NCBI GenBank assembly: GCA_039182515.1
Contig: JBCDCE010000028.1
Coordinates: 1-48,851 of the forward strand
DNA from: JBCDCE01 sp039182515
GTDB lineage: Bacteria > Pseudomonadota > Alphaproteobacteria > Rhodobacterales > Rhodobacteraceae
DNA length: 48,851 nt
Direction: 5' to 3'
Below, piece after piece: positions 8,058 through 16,339 of the stretch. The position numbers and the translations under genes are program-made. The stretch's first letter is position 1; each line of letters starts with the position of its first letter. Under the pieces are notes generated by a model that was not told the DNA's origin, made no database searches, and was given only the letters and a program-made list of their open reading frames with translations.

Positions 8058-10427
8058 ATGCTTGATGACTATCCAAGTGTGCACCCTGGGCCCCCAAAGC
8101 CCAGTATGATCCTCAAACCTCGGGTCTTCTCTTTGCCGCCAGGAACCGAGCGATACGTGGTTGAAGGGTTGGGCGCTGTTCTGATCCCAATTGAGACGGG
8201 AGACAAGATCACAATCATAAACGATGAAGGCGGACAACCTTGCGAGCTTGTTGCCGTTGATGCCTCTGGCCGCAGTGATCCAGGCCTTCTTGGAGCTTCG
8301 GCGGATGGAGCACCGCGCGGATTGCAGGCGCTGCTGACGTCAAGCGACCGCTCTTTGCGGGGCCTGCGCATGGGCATCGAGGCGCGCAAGATCGATCTTG
8401 GACAAGCGCAAGCGCTGCATCTTTTTGCACAAACGAGCCCTGCCAAAGAAGAGGTGAGTTTTACCGCGCAACGTGGTGGGACGGTGCTTATTGCAGCCCC
8501 CGGCGCACCCATGGATTTCGAGGCGCAAGACACGGCCACATCGCTCACAGTGATGATCAAACGCGCGGTGATTAAACAGCATACGTCTTTCGCTCTGCCT
8601 GATCCTTTGGCTGATCCTTTGACGGACCTGCGCATCCACAGCCAAACGGCAGAGGCTTACTTCGTCAAAGCTGGAGACTACATTCAGATTGTGGATGTGG
8701 ACGGGCGCCAATGCACGGATTTCGAGTGCTTTTCGGCCCGCAAGCTTGACAAGGGCATCGAACATGCGCTCGATGTAACGACCACGCGGACTCTTATGGG
8801 CCACGCCTATCCAATGCCGGGGTTGCACGCGAAGTACTATGATCAAGAAATGGTGCCGCTGGTGGAAGTGGTGCAAGACACCTGCGGGCGTCATGATGCT
8901 TTTGCCATGGCTTGCAGCGCGAAATACTACGACGACATCGGCTACCCGGGTCACGCAAATTGCTCGGACAATTTCAACACAGCACTTTCGAAGTATAACG
9001 TCACGGGTCGGCCAGGCTGGATGGCGATCAACTTCTTTTTCAACACCTTCCTCGATGATCACGGGGTCATGCATGCGGATGAGCCTTGGAGCCGTCCGGG
9101 CGACTATGTGCTTTTGCGCGCTCTGACAGATATCGTTTGTGTTTCAAGCGCTTGTCCTGATGACACGACGGCCGCCAATGGCTGGAACCCAACAGATATT
9201 CACGTTCGGACCTACAGCGGAAAAGAAACCTTCCAGCGCGCCATTGCGATCCGCGCGACCCCAGATTCAGAGGCCAAGATGACCAAACAAACCGGGTTTC
9301 ACGAGAGTTTTGCCAAACACACGCGCAACTTCATCGAATACAATGGCTACTGGCTGGCCAATTGCTTTGCCGCTGCTGGACCCATTGCCGAATACCATGC
9401 GTGTCGCGAGAAATGCGTGATCCTGGATCTCTCTCCTTTGCGCAAGTTTGAGATCACGGGGCCGGATGCCGAAGCGCTTTGTCAGTACGCTTTCACGCGA
9501 AACATGAAAACTTTGCCGATTGGCGGGGTTGTTTATACGGCGATGTGTTATGAGCACGGCGGCATGATCGACGACGGCACCGTGTATCGCCTGGGCAAAG
9601 ACAACTTCCGATGGATCGGAGGGTCCGATTACGGCGGCGAATGGCTCAGAGAATTGGCAGAGAAACACGGGCTAAAGGTCTTGGTGCGCAGCTCAACCGA
9701 TCAGATGCACAATGTTGCTGTGCAAGGCCCGGAAAGCCGGGATCTTTTGCGCAAGCTCGTATGGACCGCGCCGCATAATCCAGAGTTTGATCAGCTTGAC
9801 TGGTTCCGTCACACGCCCGCGCGCCTGCGCAATGAAGCGGGCACGCCTTTTGTGGTGAGCCGAACGGGCTACACGGGCGAGCTGGGCTATGAGGTGTTTT
9901 GTCATCCAAAAGACTGCGAAGAGATTTTTGACGCGATCTGGGAGGTTGGCCAAGATCATGGGCTGGTGCCAATGGGGCTAGAAGCGCTGGACATGGTGCG
10001 GATCGAGGCGGGTTTGATTTTTGCAGGCTATGATTTCTCAGACCAAACAGATCCCTTTGAGGCAGGCATCGGCTTTACCTGCCCTTTGAAGTCAAAAACG
10101 GATGATTTTGTGGGGCGCGACGCGCTCATCCGGCGCAAGGAGCACCCAATGCGCAAGCTGGTGGGCTTGGAGATCGACAGCAATGTAGATGTGGCCCACG
10201 GCGATTGCATCCATATTGGTCGCGCGCAGATTGGCGAGGTCACATCCTCCATGCGCTCGCCTCTTTTGGGCAAAAACATCGCTTTGGCGCGCATCGATGT
10301 GGCCCATGCGGATGTGGGCACAAAAGTGGAAGTAGGCAAGCTCGACGGCCATCAAATGCGCCTGCCCGCAAAAATCGCTGAGACCTTGGCTGCCTATGAT
10401 CCTAAAAAAGAGCGGCCGCGCTCATGA
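8058..10427 (+). CDS. tdm: Trimethylamine N-oxide demethylase Tdm (DUF1989-GcvT)
   Basis: A 789-residue cytosolic enzyme that cleaves TMAO to dimethylamine and formaldehyde. The architecture is that of Tdm: an N-terminal DUF1989 part (about residues 1-395) and a C-terminal GcvT tetrahydrofolate-binding part (about 400-785, with DLSPLRKFEITGPDA, SRTGYTGELGYEVF and GLEALDMVRIEAG). The first part carries the conserved cysteines expected for its metal site (QCTDFEC, DTCGRHD, SACPDD). It also seems to contain an internal duplication: ETGDKITIINDEGGQPCE resembles KAGDYIQIVDVDGRQCTD. The ATG at 8058 has an AGGAAG ribosome site; an upstream ATG at 8031 lacks one. Two exported proteins follow in an overlapping operon. 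The length and the neighbouring tmm, dmm, gmaS and mgs genes support the call. Confidence 0.88.
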   Translation: MLDDYPSVHPGPPKPSMILKPRVFSLPPGTERYVVEGLGAVLIPIETGDKITIINDEGGQPCELVAVDASGRSDPGLLGASADGAPRGLQALLTSSDRSLRGLRMGIEARKIDLGQAQALHLFAQTSPAKEEVSFTAQRGGTVLIAAPGAPMDFEAQDTATSLTVMIKRAVIKQHTSFALPDPLADPLTDLRIHSQTAEAYFVKAGDYIQIVDVDGRQCTDFECFSARKLDKGIEHALDVTTTRTLMGHAYPMPGLHAKYYDQEMVPLVEVVQDTCGRHDAFAMACSAKYYDDIGYPGHANCSDNFNTALSKYNVTGRPGWMAINFFFNTFLDDHGVMHADEPWSRPGDYVLLRALTDIVCVSSACPDDTTAANGWNPTDIHVRTYSGKETFQRAIAIRATPDSEAKMTKQTGFHESFAKHTRNFIEYNGYWLANCFAAAGPIAEYHACREKCVILDLSPLRKFEITGPDAEALCQYAFTRNMKTLPIGGVVYTAMCYEHGGMIDDGTVYRLGKDNFRWIGGSDYGGEWLRELAEKHGLKVLVRSSTDQMHNVAVQGPESRDLLRKLVWTAPHNPEFDQLDWFRHTPARLRNEAGTPFVVSRTGYTGELGYEVFCHPKDCEEIFDAIWEVGQDHGLVPMGLEALDMVRIEAGLIFAGYDFSDQTDPFEAGIGFTCPLKSKTDDFVGRDALIRRKEHPMRKLVGLEIDSNVDVAHGDCIHIGRAQIGEVTSSMRSPLLGKNIALARIDVAHADVGTKVEVGKLDGHQMRLPAKIAETLAAYDPKKERPRS

Positions 10428-10807
10428 TTTCTGGCATGATCCGCTTTGCGCTAGCTTTCATTCTTTGTGCGGGTGCCGCCCAGGCGCAATCGGTCAAGCT
10501 TAGCGGTGCTGAGATCAGCGAGCTTCTGAGCGGCAACACAGCGCTGGGGCTTTGGGAGGGGAATGCCTATCGTCAGTATTTCGACCCCGGCGGCTCCACC
10601 ATCTACGCTCAAGAGGGCGCGCGTTCGGCGCTTGGGAAATGGCGCGTGGAGGATGATGAGTTTCAAAGCTTATGGCCTCGAGACGCCGACTGGGAAGGCT
10701 GGTTTGTGATGGAATATGCGGGCCAGTGGTTTTGGGTCAGCAAAACCACGCCGCCTACGCCGTTTGAGGTCTTGAAAGGGCAACAACTGGTGGAGAGTGC
10801 CAATTAA
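10424..10807 (+). CDS. Exported protein of unknown function, coupled to tdm
   Basis: A 127-residue protein with an N-terminal signal peptide (MIRFALAFILCAGAAQAQ, cleavage expected after AQA). The mature part is of about 100 residues and rich in Trp, Tyr and Gly (LWEGNAYRQYFDPGG, WPRDADWEGWFVMEYAGQWFWV). It contains no cysteine and no lipobox. The first ATG overlaps the tdm stop (ATGA); a second ATG at 10436 would give a tighter signal peptide. I do not recognise a function. Coupling to a cytosolic demethylase is odd and may only reflect operon packing. The next gene overlaps its end by 11 bases. Confidence 0.7.
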   Translation: MISGMIRFALAFILCAGAAQAQSVKLSGAEISELLSGNTALGLWEGNAYRQYFDPGGSTIYAQEGARSALGKWRVEDDEFQSLWPRDADWEGWFVMEYAGQWFWVSKTTPPTPFEVLKGQQLVESAN

Positions 10808-11249
10808 ACGTCCCCGCGCGTCTCTGAGCTTGTGTGTGAAAGCCTTGCTTTTCTGGGGTATGGGCACCTCTGCGATGGCAGGGTTTTGCGAGGATCTTCA
10901 GTCTTTTGAGGCGCAGAGCGTTCCGATGTCTCTGGCCTTGCCCGAAAGCGGGGCGCTGACCACTTGTTCGCGCTCTTTGCAGCTTTCCGGCGGCACCCAA
11001 GTGCATTGCGGCTGGGCTTTTCCGTATCGGGCAGAAGAGGCTCGCTCTGCTTTTCAAGCCGTTCTGGAAGCGGTGTCCCAGTGCCCAGGTGGGGCTTTGC
11101 TAGGGAAAGAGGATCCGGATGTGAACCACCCGGATTCCTATGATTTACAAACCTTCCGTTTGAGCGCTTTTGAAATTGGCGTTTCTCTTAAAGACAAAGG
11201 GGCTTTGGGAGAGACCTACGTTTTCGTGCGGATTTCCCCTCTGAACTAG
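10797..11249 (+). CDS. Exported Cys-containing protein of unknown function
   Basis: A 150-residue protein starting at a GTG that overlaps the preceding gene by 11 bases, with GGTGGAG just upstream as a possible ribosome site. A basic start (PIKRPR) and hydrophobic stretch (LSLCVKALLFWGMGTSAMA) form a probable signal peptide, with cleavage after AMA. The mature part has four cysteines (GFCEDL, TTCSRS, HCGWAF, SQCPGG), consistent with two disulfides in the periplasm. No family is recognised. It ends just before repeat copy B, so tdm and the two exported genes form one transcript. Confidence 0.65.
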   Translation: MPIKRPRASLSLCVKALLFWGMGTSAMAGFCEDLQSFEAQSVPMSLALPESGALTTCSRSLQLSGGTQVHCGWAFPYRAEEARSAFQAVLEAVSQCPGGALLGKEDPDVNHPDSYDLQTFRLSAFEIGVSLKDKGALGETYVFVRISPLN

Positions 11250-11410
11250 AGCGCCTTTTCAATAAACTGCACACCACCCGTTCGTAGGAGGCGAAGCCGA
11301 CCAGCCCCTGATCGCATCCTGGCCGCCCCCCTGGGCGGGGGCTTTCAGCCCGACGCCCGCAGTCGGGCGCAGGTCTTCGCATTAAGACAATACCCTGCAG
11401 ATTAAACGGA
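11250..11410 (+). repeat. Dispersed structured repeat, copy B
   Basis: Same element as at 6793, beginning GCGCCTTTTCAATAAA and including AGGAGGCGAAGCCGACCAGC. The second hairpin GCCCGAC-GCCCGCA-GTCGGGC is perfectly paired here. The element ends with GCAGATTAAAC. It lies between the convergent tdm operon and tmm. Confidence 0.85.
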
Positions 11411-11428
11411 TTAATCTCCAAGCTAACT

Positions 11429-12763
11429 TTAGTTCTCGAGATAGACCTCTAGGCTGTCGTCCAGCGCGTCTTTCCAAGGCGTGTGATGCAGGGGCGCCAT
11501 CGTGCCTGTGATGACCGATTTGTACGCGTTGTTGCGGAAGGTCATGATGTTCTGCTTCTTGTGACCTTTCCACTCTTTGAAGGCCTGGCAAGCCCCTTCC
11601 ACGTCAAAGCTGGGGTAGTCCGTCTCGTCGATGAGCTCTTTGGTGTAATCACCCTGGAACCAAATGCAGGCGTAGTCGTCCTCAAGGGCCGCCTCAGCCG
11701 CTTTGCGGGCATCCACATCCGCCACCATGGCAGCGTGATCCGGTAGAGCGATGCGGTCCATGATCACGTCCCGAACCCACCAGGCCTGGGCGTCGAACAT
11801 GTTGAAGGTGAACCACTGGTCCTGCATGCCGAGGTAAAAGAGGCTCGGCTCATGCACGTATGTGGTGCCTTTGTAGAGATCATCAGAGGCCAGCACATTG
11901 GGTGTTTTGAGGCGCAGGCTGTCGGGTAGGAAGGGGAAGTGGTGCTTGTAGCCTGTGCACAGAATGACCGCGTCGATCTCTTTGGATGTTCCGTCTTTGA
12001 AATGCGCGGTGTTGCCATCCACAGATGTGAGCAGCGGCACTTCTTGCCAATTGTCGGGCCAGTCATAGCCCATAGGCGCTGTGCGGTGGCTCACGGTGAT
12101 GCTCTTGGCGCCGTACTTCCAAAGCTGTGAGCCGATGTCTTCCGCGGAATAGGAGGTGCCGACGATGAGTACGTCTTTGTCCACAAACTCGAGGGCGTCG
12201 CGGAAATCATGGGCGTGCAAGACGCGGCCTTTGAAAGTGTCAAACCCTTCAAAGAAAGGCACATTGGGCGTGCTGAAATGGCCTGTGGCCACAATGACGT
12301 GGTCAAAATGCTCGGTGTAGGTGTGATCCTTTGGCAGATCACAGACCGTTACGTCGAAGCCTGTGTCGGTCTTTTCGACCCAGCGCACAGCCGTTTCAAA
12401 CCGGATCCAATCGCGGACACCCGCTTTTTCAACCCGGCCTTGGATATAGTCGAACAAGACGGCACGCGGCGGGTAAGATGCGATCTGCTTTCCGAAGTGT
12501 TCTTCGAAGCTGTAGTCGGCAAATTCCAAGCCTTCTTTCGGCCCATTTGACCACAAGTAACGGTACATGGATCCATGTACAGGCTCGCCGTATTGGTCTA
12601 ATCCGGTGCGCCAGGTGTAGTTCCACAAACCACCCCAATTGGATTGCTTTTCAAAGCAAACGACTTCGGGAATGTCCGCGCCTTTGGCTTGGGCAGACTG
12701 GAAGGCACGCAGTTGGGCCAATCCTGAGGGGCCAGCGCCCAATACAGCAATTCGTTTCGTCAT
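11429..12763 (-). CDS. tmm: Trimethylamine monooxygenase Tmm
   Basis: A 444-residue flavin-containing monooxygenase that oxidises trimethylamine to TMAO with NADPH and O2 in the cytosol. The FAD-binding motif GAGPSG is at residues 9-14. The bacterial form of the FMO fingerprint is seen as FEGFDTFKGRVLHAHDFRD, and the NADPH site as GTSYSAEDIG. The MGYDWPDNWQEVP and WFTFNMFDAQAWWVRD stretches and the length fit bacterial Tmm better than Baeyer-Villiger or other FMO groups. The start at 12763 has GAGAGGG upstream; longer readings to 12826 have none. It is monocistronic, with its 3' end against repeat B. Together with tdm it would turn TMA into dimethylamine. Confidence 0.9.
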   Translation of the reverse strand: MTKRIAVLGAGPSGLAQLRAFQSAQAKGADIPEVVCFEKQSNWGGLWNYTWRTGLDQYGEPVHGSMYRYLWSNGPKEGLEFADYSFEEHFGKQIASYPPRAVLFDYIQGRVEKAGVRDWIRFETAVRWVEKTDTGFDVTVCDLPKDHTYTEHFDHVIVATGHFSTPNVPFFEGFDTFKGRVLHAHDFRDALEFVDKDVLIVGTSYSAEDIGSQLWKYGAKSITVSHRTAPMGYDWPDNWQEVPLLTSVDGNTAHFKDGTSKEIDAVILCTGYKHHFPFLPDSLRLKTPNVLASDDLYKGTTYVHEPSLFYLGMQDQWFTFNMFDAQAWWVRDVIMDRIALPDHAAMVADVDARKAAEAALEDDYACIWFQGDYTKELIDETDYPSFDVEGACQAFKEWKGHKKQNIMTFRNNAYKSVITGTMAPLHHTPWKDALDDSLEVYLEN

Positions 12764-12824
12764 TTTGCAGCCCTCTCTTGGAAAATATCTTATTTCGATA
12801 GCATCGGAGCTGCGCCTGTAAGTC

Positions 12825-12834
12825 AATAATTATT
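12825..12834. promoter_or_regulatory. Palindrome AATAATTATT upstream of tmm
   Basis: Identical to the palindrome before tdm (8015-8024), and here 62 bp from the tmm start. The shared position before the two genes acting first in the pathway suggests a common regulator, but the motif is short and AT-rich. Confidence 0.35.
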
Positions 12835-12946
12835 CTCTTGAGTAAAACAGAGATCGGGTCTGTTCCTAGGTGTCGCCCATTGAACACGCGTTCCTTTTGC
12901 CGTTAGCCTAGAAGCTGCCCGGGGTGAGGGCAGGGGATATCGGGTC

Positions 12947-13342
12947 ATGACAGTCAAACCACATTTCAGCTTTTGGATCGTCTCAGCGCTTGGGCTGATT
13001 TGGAACCTCATGGGCTGCCTCAACTATATTACGCAAACCAACCCGGAGGCCGTGGCGCAGATGCCGGAGGTCTATCAGCTGATCATCACGGGCCGCCCAG
13101 ATTGGGCCACAGCAGCCTTTGCCGTGGCGGTCTTTGGCGGTGCTGTTGGGTGCATTTTGATGCTTTTGCGCAGGCGTATTGCTGTTGCTTTGCTGGCACT
13201 GTCTTTTGTGGGGGTGTTGGTGCTGAGCTACTTTACGCTCAAGGTCGTGGGGCCGGTGCCTTCGATGCTGCTGTCGATGTTAGTAGCCGGTGCCTTGCTT
13301 TGGTATGCAACGCTTGCGCAGCGGTTTTCTTGGTTGCGCTAA
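12947..13342 (+). CDS. Small integral membrane protein, four helices, unknown
   Basis: A 131-residue protein with four hydrophobic segments (about residues 9-26, 53-73, 78-97 and 101-120), joined by short basic loops (RRR at about 74-76), with the only sizeable extramembrane stretch between the first two helices (NYITQTNPEAVAQMPEVYQLIITGRP). No catalytic motif is seen. It is divergent from tmm with a 183-bp shared upstream region, so it might share control with tmm. Its 3' end meets repeat copy C opposite gmaS. I do not recognise a function. Confidence 0.7.
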   Translation: MTVKPHFSFWIVSALGLIWNLMGCLNYITQTNPEAVAQMPEVYQLIITGRPDWATAAFAVAVFGGAVGCILMLLRRRIAVALLALSFVGVLVLSYFTLKVVGPVPSMLLSMLVAGALLWYATLAQRFSWLR

Positions 13343-13523
13343 AGCGCTGTCTCAATGCCCTGATCGCCCCGCTCATCAATCGTTCTTAGGAGGAGAAGCC
13401 GACCAGCCCCCGATCGCCCCCCGGTAATCCCACAAGGGCGGGGGCTTTCAGCCCGACGCCCGCGGTCGTGTGCAGGTCTTCGTGTTTAAAAAATAAGGCG
13501 CAGATTAAATAGCAGATGCTCTG
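13343..13523 (+). repeat. Dispersed structured repeat, copy C
   Basis: Third copy, beginning GCGCTGTCTCAATG with the core AGGAGGAGAAGCCGACCAGC and ending near GCAGATTAAAT. The left hairpin arm carries extra bases compared with copies A and D, and the second hairpin has a change (GGTCGTGTGC). It is the most diverged copy, and lies between the convergent 131-residue membrane gene and gmaS. Confidence 0.85.
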
Positions 13524-13535
13524 GGCCCTGCAAAG

Positions 13536-13563
13536 GCCCGCACAGGTCTGAGCCTGCACGGGC
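13536..13563 (-). terminator. Hairpin after gmaS
   Basis: An inverted repeat, GCCCG...CGGGC with inner CAGG...CCTG, just beyond the gmaS stop on the minus strand. It is followed in that direction by CTTTGC, a weak T-tract. Probable terminator for the mgsABC-gmaS operon, backed up by repeat C. Confidence 0.5.
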
Positions 13564-13571
13564 TTAGGCTC

Positions 13572-14900
13572 TTAGATATCGAGCGTGTTGGCTTTTTCCC
13601 ATTCCGAGAAGTGGGAGACGTAGTCGTTCCATTCGCTGTGCTTCATCTTGAGATACGCAGCAGAGAACTCAGCGCCCATGGCTTCTTTGAGACCCTTGTC
13701 TTTGTCGTATTCACGCAGCGCGTCGAGCATGTTCAGCGGCAGCTTTGGCGCGCCTTTGACTTTGTGACCTTCTGCATACATGTCGATGTCGTGGCGCTTG
13801 CCAGGATCTGCTTTGGAGCGAATGCCAGACAGGCCCGCGGCGATGATCACGGCTTGCAAGAGATAAGGGTTGGCCGCGCCATCGGGCAAGCGCAGCTCAA
13901 ACCGGCCCGGACCAGGCACGCGCACCATATGTGTGCGGTTGTTGCCCGTCCATGTGACGGTGTTGGGCGCCCAAGTGGCCCCTGACATCGTGCGCGGCGC
14001 GTTGATGCGCTTATAGCTGTTCACGGTTGGGTTGGTGATCGCGGCAAGCGCGCTGGCATGCTTCATGATACCGCCCAAGAAGTGTTTGCCCCGCTCAGAG
14101 AGGCCAACTTCGCCGGTTTGGCCTTCGCCGTCTCCTGCAAACACGTTGGTTTTGGCAGCATCCCCCGGCGCGTCCCAAACTGAGATATGCGCATGACAGC
14201 CGTTGCCCGTGAGACCTTCCACGGGCTTGGGCATGAAGGTGGCGCGGTAGCCATGCTTTTCGGCCACGCATTTGGCCATGAATTTAAAGAAGGAGTGTTT
14301 GTCGGCCGTGTTGAGGGCGTCGTCGAAGTCCCAGTTCATTTCCCACTGGCCGTTGGCGTCTTCGTGGTCGTTTTGGTAGGGGTTCCAGCCGAGCTCCAGC
14401 ATGTGATCTGAGATTTCACGGATCACATCGAGGCGGCGCATAAAGGCCTGTTGATCATAGCAGGGCTTGGCGGCGGTGTCGTATTCATCTGAGATCTGAT
14501 CGCCGGAGGGCGTGAGCAAGAAGAACTCTGCTTCGATCCCGGTTTTGACGTGCATGCCTTCAGCGGCAGCCTCATCGATCAAGCGGCGTAACACGTTGCG
14601 CGGGGCTTGTTCTACGGGCTCGCCTTCCATCACGCAGTTGGCGGGCACCCAAGCAATCTCTTTGTTCCAAGGCAGGATGATCACCGCGTCAGGATCTGGG
14701 ACGGCCAGCATATCAGGGTGAGCAGGTGTAAGATCGAGCCAAGTTGCAAATCCCGCAAAGCCCGCACCGTCCTCTTGCATCTCCGCAATCGCGCGCGCGG
14801 GCACCAGCTTAGCGCGTTGACCGCCAAAAAGATCCGTGAAGGAGATCATGAAATATTTGATGCCGTTGTCTTCAGCAAATTTTGCGAGGTCTTTGGCCAT
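13572..14900 (-). CDS. gmaS: Gamma-glutamylmethylamide synthetase GmaS
   Basis: A 442-residue enzyme of the glutamine-synthetase fold that joins methylamine to glutamate using ATP, giving gamma-glutamylmethylamide. Family motifs are seen in order: FTDLFGGQRAKLVPA near the N terminus, the Glu-rich metal-site strand (KTGIEAEFFLLTP), the NDHEDANGQWEMNWDF segment, GLTGNGCHAHISVW (catalytic His region), and the R-rich phosphate segment (RTHMVRVPGPGRFELRLPDGAANPYLLQA). It is shorter than type I GlnA and lacks the C-terminal adenylylation segment. It is the last gene after mgsABC, which makes methylamine assimilation far more likely than plain glutamine synthesis. The ATG at 14900 follows AAGGAAACACACCC. 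Confidence 0.93.
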   Translation of the reverse strand: MAKDLAKFAEDNGIKYFMISFTDLFGGQRAKLVPARAIAEMQEDGAGFAGFATWLDLTPAHPDMLAVPDPDAVIILPWNKEIAWVPANCVMEGEPVEQAPRNVLRRLIDEAAAEGMHVKTGIEAEFFLLTPSGDQISDEYDTAAKPCYDQQAFMRRLDVIREISDHMLELGWNPYQNDHEDANGQWEMNWDFDDALNTADKHSFFKFMAKCVAEKHGYRATFMPKPVEGLTGNGCHAHISVWDAPGDAAKTNVFAGDGEGQTGEVGLSERGKHFLGGIMKHASALAAITNPTVNSYKRINAPRTMSGATWAPNTVTWTGNNRTHMVRVPGPGRFELRLPDGAANPYLLQAVIIAAGLSGIRSKADPGKRHDIDMYAEGHKVKGAPKLPLNMLDALREYDKDKGLKEAMGAEFSAAYLKMKHSEWNDYVSHFSEWEKANTLDI

Positions 14901-14945
14901 GGGTGTGTTTCCTTGTCGTCAAAGAGGGTGGTCTGCAAAGAAGTA

Positions 14946-14971
14946 GGGCGCGCCTGATGTCAGACGCGCCC
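14946..14971 (-). promoter_or_regulatory. Strong hairpin between mgsC and gmaS
   Basis: GGGCGCG-c-CTG-atgt-CAG-a-CGCGCCC forms a tight stem in the 79-bp spacer between mgsC and gmaS. No T-run follows, so it looks more like an mRNA stability or processing element than a strong terminator. Confidence 0.5.
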
Positions 14972-14979
14972 GTGTGAGG

Positions 14980-16326
14980 TTAAAAAGAAGTGCCGGGTTT
15001 CCCAGGGTACCAATTGGTCCCTGCCAGCGGCACCTGGGCCATGGCGGCTGCTTCCATGGTGAGCGCAACCAGATCTTCGGGCTCCAGATTGTGCAGGTGG
15101 TTCTTGCCACACGCCCGCGCGATGGTTTGGGCCTCAAGGGTCATCACCTTGAGATAGTTGCGCAAGCGCCGCCCGCCCTCAACAGGATCAAAGCGGGCCA
15201 TGAGCTCAGGATCCTGCGTTGTGATGCCTGCGGGATCCTGGCCTTCGTGCCAATCGTCGTAAGCGCCCGCTGTGGTGCCCAGAGCATTGTATTCGGCCTC
15301 GTACTTGGGATCGTTGTCGCCAAGGGCGATCAATGCAGCGGTGCCAATGGCAACCGCATCAGCCCCCAAAGCCATGGCTTTGGCCACGTCAGCACCTGAG
15401 CGGATCCCACCCGAGAGGATCAATTGCACTTTGCGGTGCATACCGAGGTCTTGCAGCGCTTGCACCGCAGGGCGAACAATCGCGAGCGTCGGCTGACCGA
15501 CATGCTCGATAAAGACATCCTGCGTCGCAGCCGTGCCGCCTTGCATGCCGTCCAAAACAACCGCATCTGCGCCTGCTTTCACGGCCAAGGTGGTGTCGTA
15601 GTAAGGGCGCGCGCCTGCCACTTTGACATAGATCGGCACTTTCCAACCGGTAATCTCGCGTAGTTCCAAGATTTTGATCTCAAGATCATCTGGCCCTGTC
15701 CAATCAGGGTGACGACACGCGGAGCGCTGGTCGATCCCTTTAGGCAGGTTGCGCATCTCGGCAACACGATCCGAGATCTTTTGACCCAGAAGCATGCCGC
15801 CGCCACCGGGCTTTGCGCCTTGGCCCACAACAATCTCAATGGCATCTGCTTTGCGCAGATCGTTCGGGTTCATCCCATAGCGCGAAGGCAGATATTGATA
15901 GACGAGCTTGTCAGAATGACCGCGCTCTTCGGGCGTCATGCCGCCGTCGCCGGTGGTGGTTGATGTACCTGCTGCAGAGGCACCGCGCCCGAGCGCTTCT
16001 TTTGCTGGGCCAGACAGGGCTCCAAAGGACATGCCTGCGATTGTAATCGGAATATCGAGCTCAATCGGGTTTTCGGCGTTGAGACCGCCGATGGTCACGT
16101 TGGTCTCGCATTTTTCGCGGTAGCCTTCGAGAGGATAGCGCGAGATCGAGGCCCCCATGAACAACAGATCATCGAAAGAGGGCACTTTGCGCTTCGCGCC
16201 GCCGCCTCGGATGTCATAAATGCCTGTGGCCGCAGCACGCCGGATGTCGCTGTTGATGTCTTGCGTGAAGGTCGCAGACTGGCGCGGTGTTGTGTGCGGG
16301 ATCCCTTTAGGGTCGTGTTTGTTCAT
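14980..16326 (-). CDS. mgsC: N-methylglutamate synthase subunit C (GltB FMN-domain-like)
   Basis: A 448-residue protein matching the FMN/synthase domain of glutamate synthase, forming the catalytic subunit that makes N-methylglutamate from glutamylmethylamide-derived methylamine. Motifs include PITIAGMSFGALSGPAKEA, GQGAKPGGGGMLLGQKI, VKVAGARPYYDTTLAVKAGADAVVLDGMQGGTAATQ and LILSGGIRSGADVAKAMALGADAVAIGTA (FMN phosphate site). The Cys cluster that binds [3Fe-4S] in full-length GltB is not evident. The start at 16326 is preferred to longer readings, with AAGGA about 10 bases upstream and a 13-bp gap from mgsB. In the order mgsA-B-C this mirrors a split GltB. Confidence 0.9.
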   Translation of the reverse strand: MNKHDPKGIPHTTPRQSATFTQDINSDIRRAAATGIYDIRGGGAKRKVPSFDDLLFMGASISRYPLEGYREKCETNVTIGGLNAENPIELDIPITIAGMSFGALSGPAKEALGRGASAAGTSTTTGDGGMTPEERGHSDKLVYQYLPSRYGMNPNDLRKADAIEIVVGQGAKPGGGGMLLGQKISDRVAEMRNLPKGIDQRSACRHPDWTGPDDLEIKILELREITGWKVPIYVKVAGARPYYDTTLAVKAGADAVVLDGMQGGTAATQDVFIEHVGQPTLAIVRPAVQALQDLGMHRKVQLILSGGIRSGADVAKAMALGADAVAIGTAALIALGDNDPKYEAEYNALGTTAGAYDDWHEGQDPAGITTQDPELMARFDPVEGGRRLRNYLKVMTLEAQTIARACGKNHLHNLEPEDLVALTMEAAAMAQVPLAGTNWYPGKPGTSF

Positions 16327-16339
16327 CTCAAGGGTGTCC

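Noticed and set aside
6793..13523. CRISPR array or insertion-sequence ends from the recurring element
   Set aside because: Copies are kilobases apart, with no regular spacers, no transposase and no target duplications seen. A dispersed structured repeat fits better.
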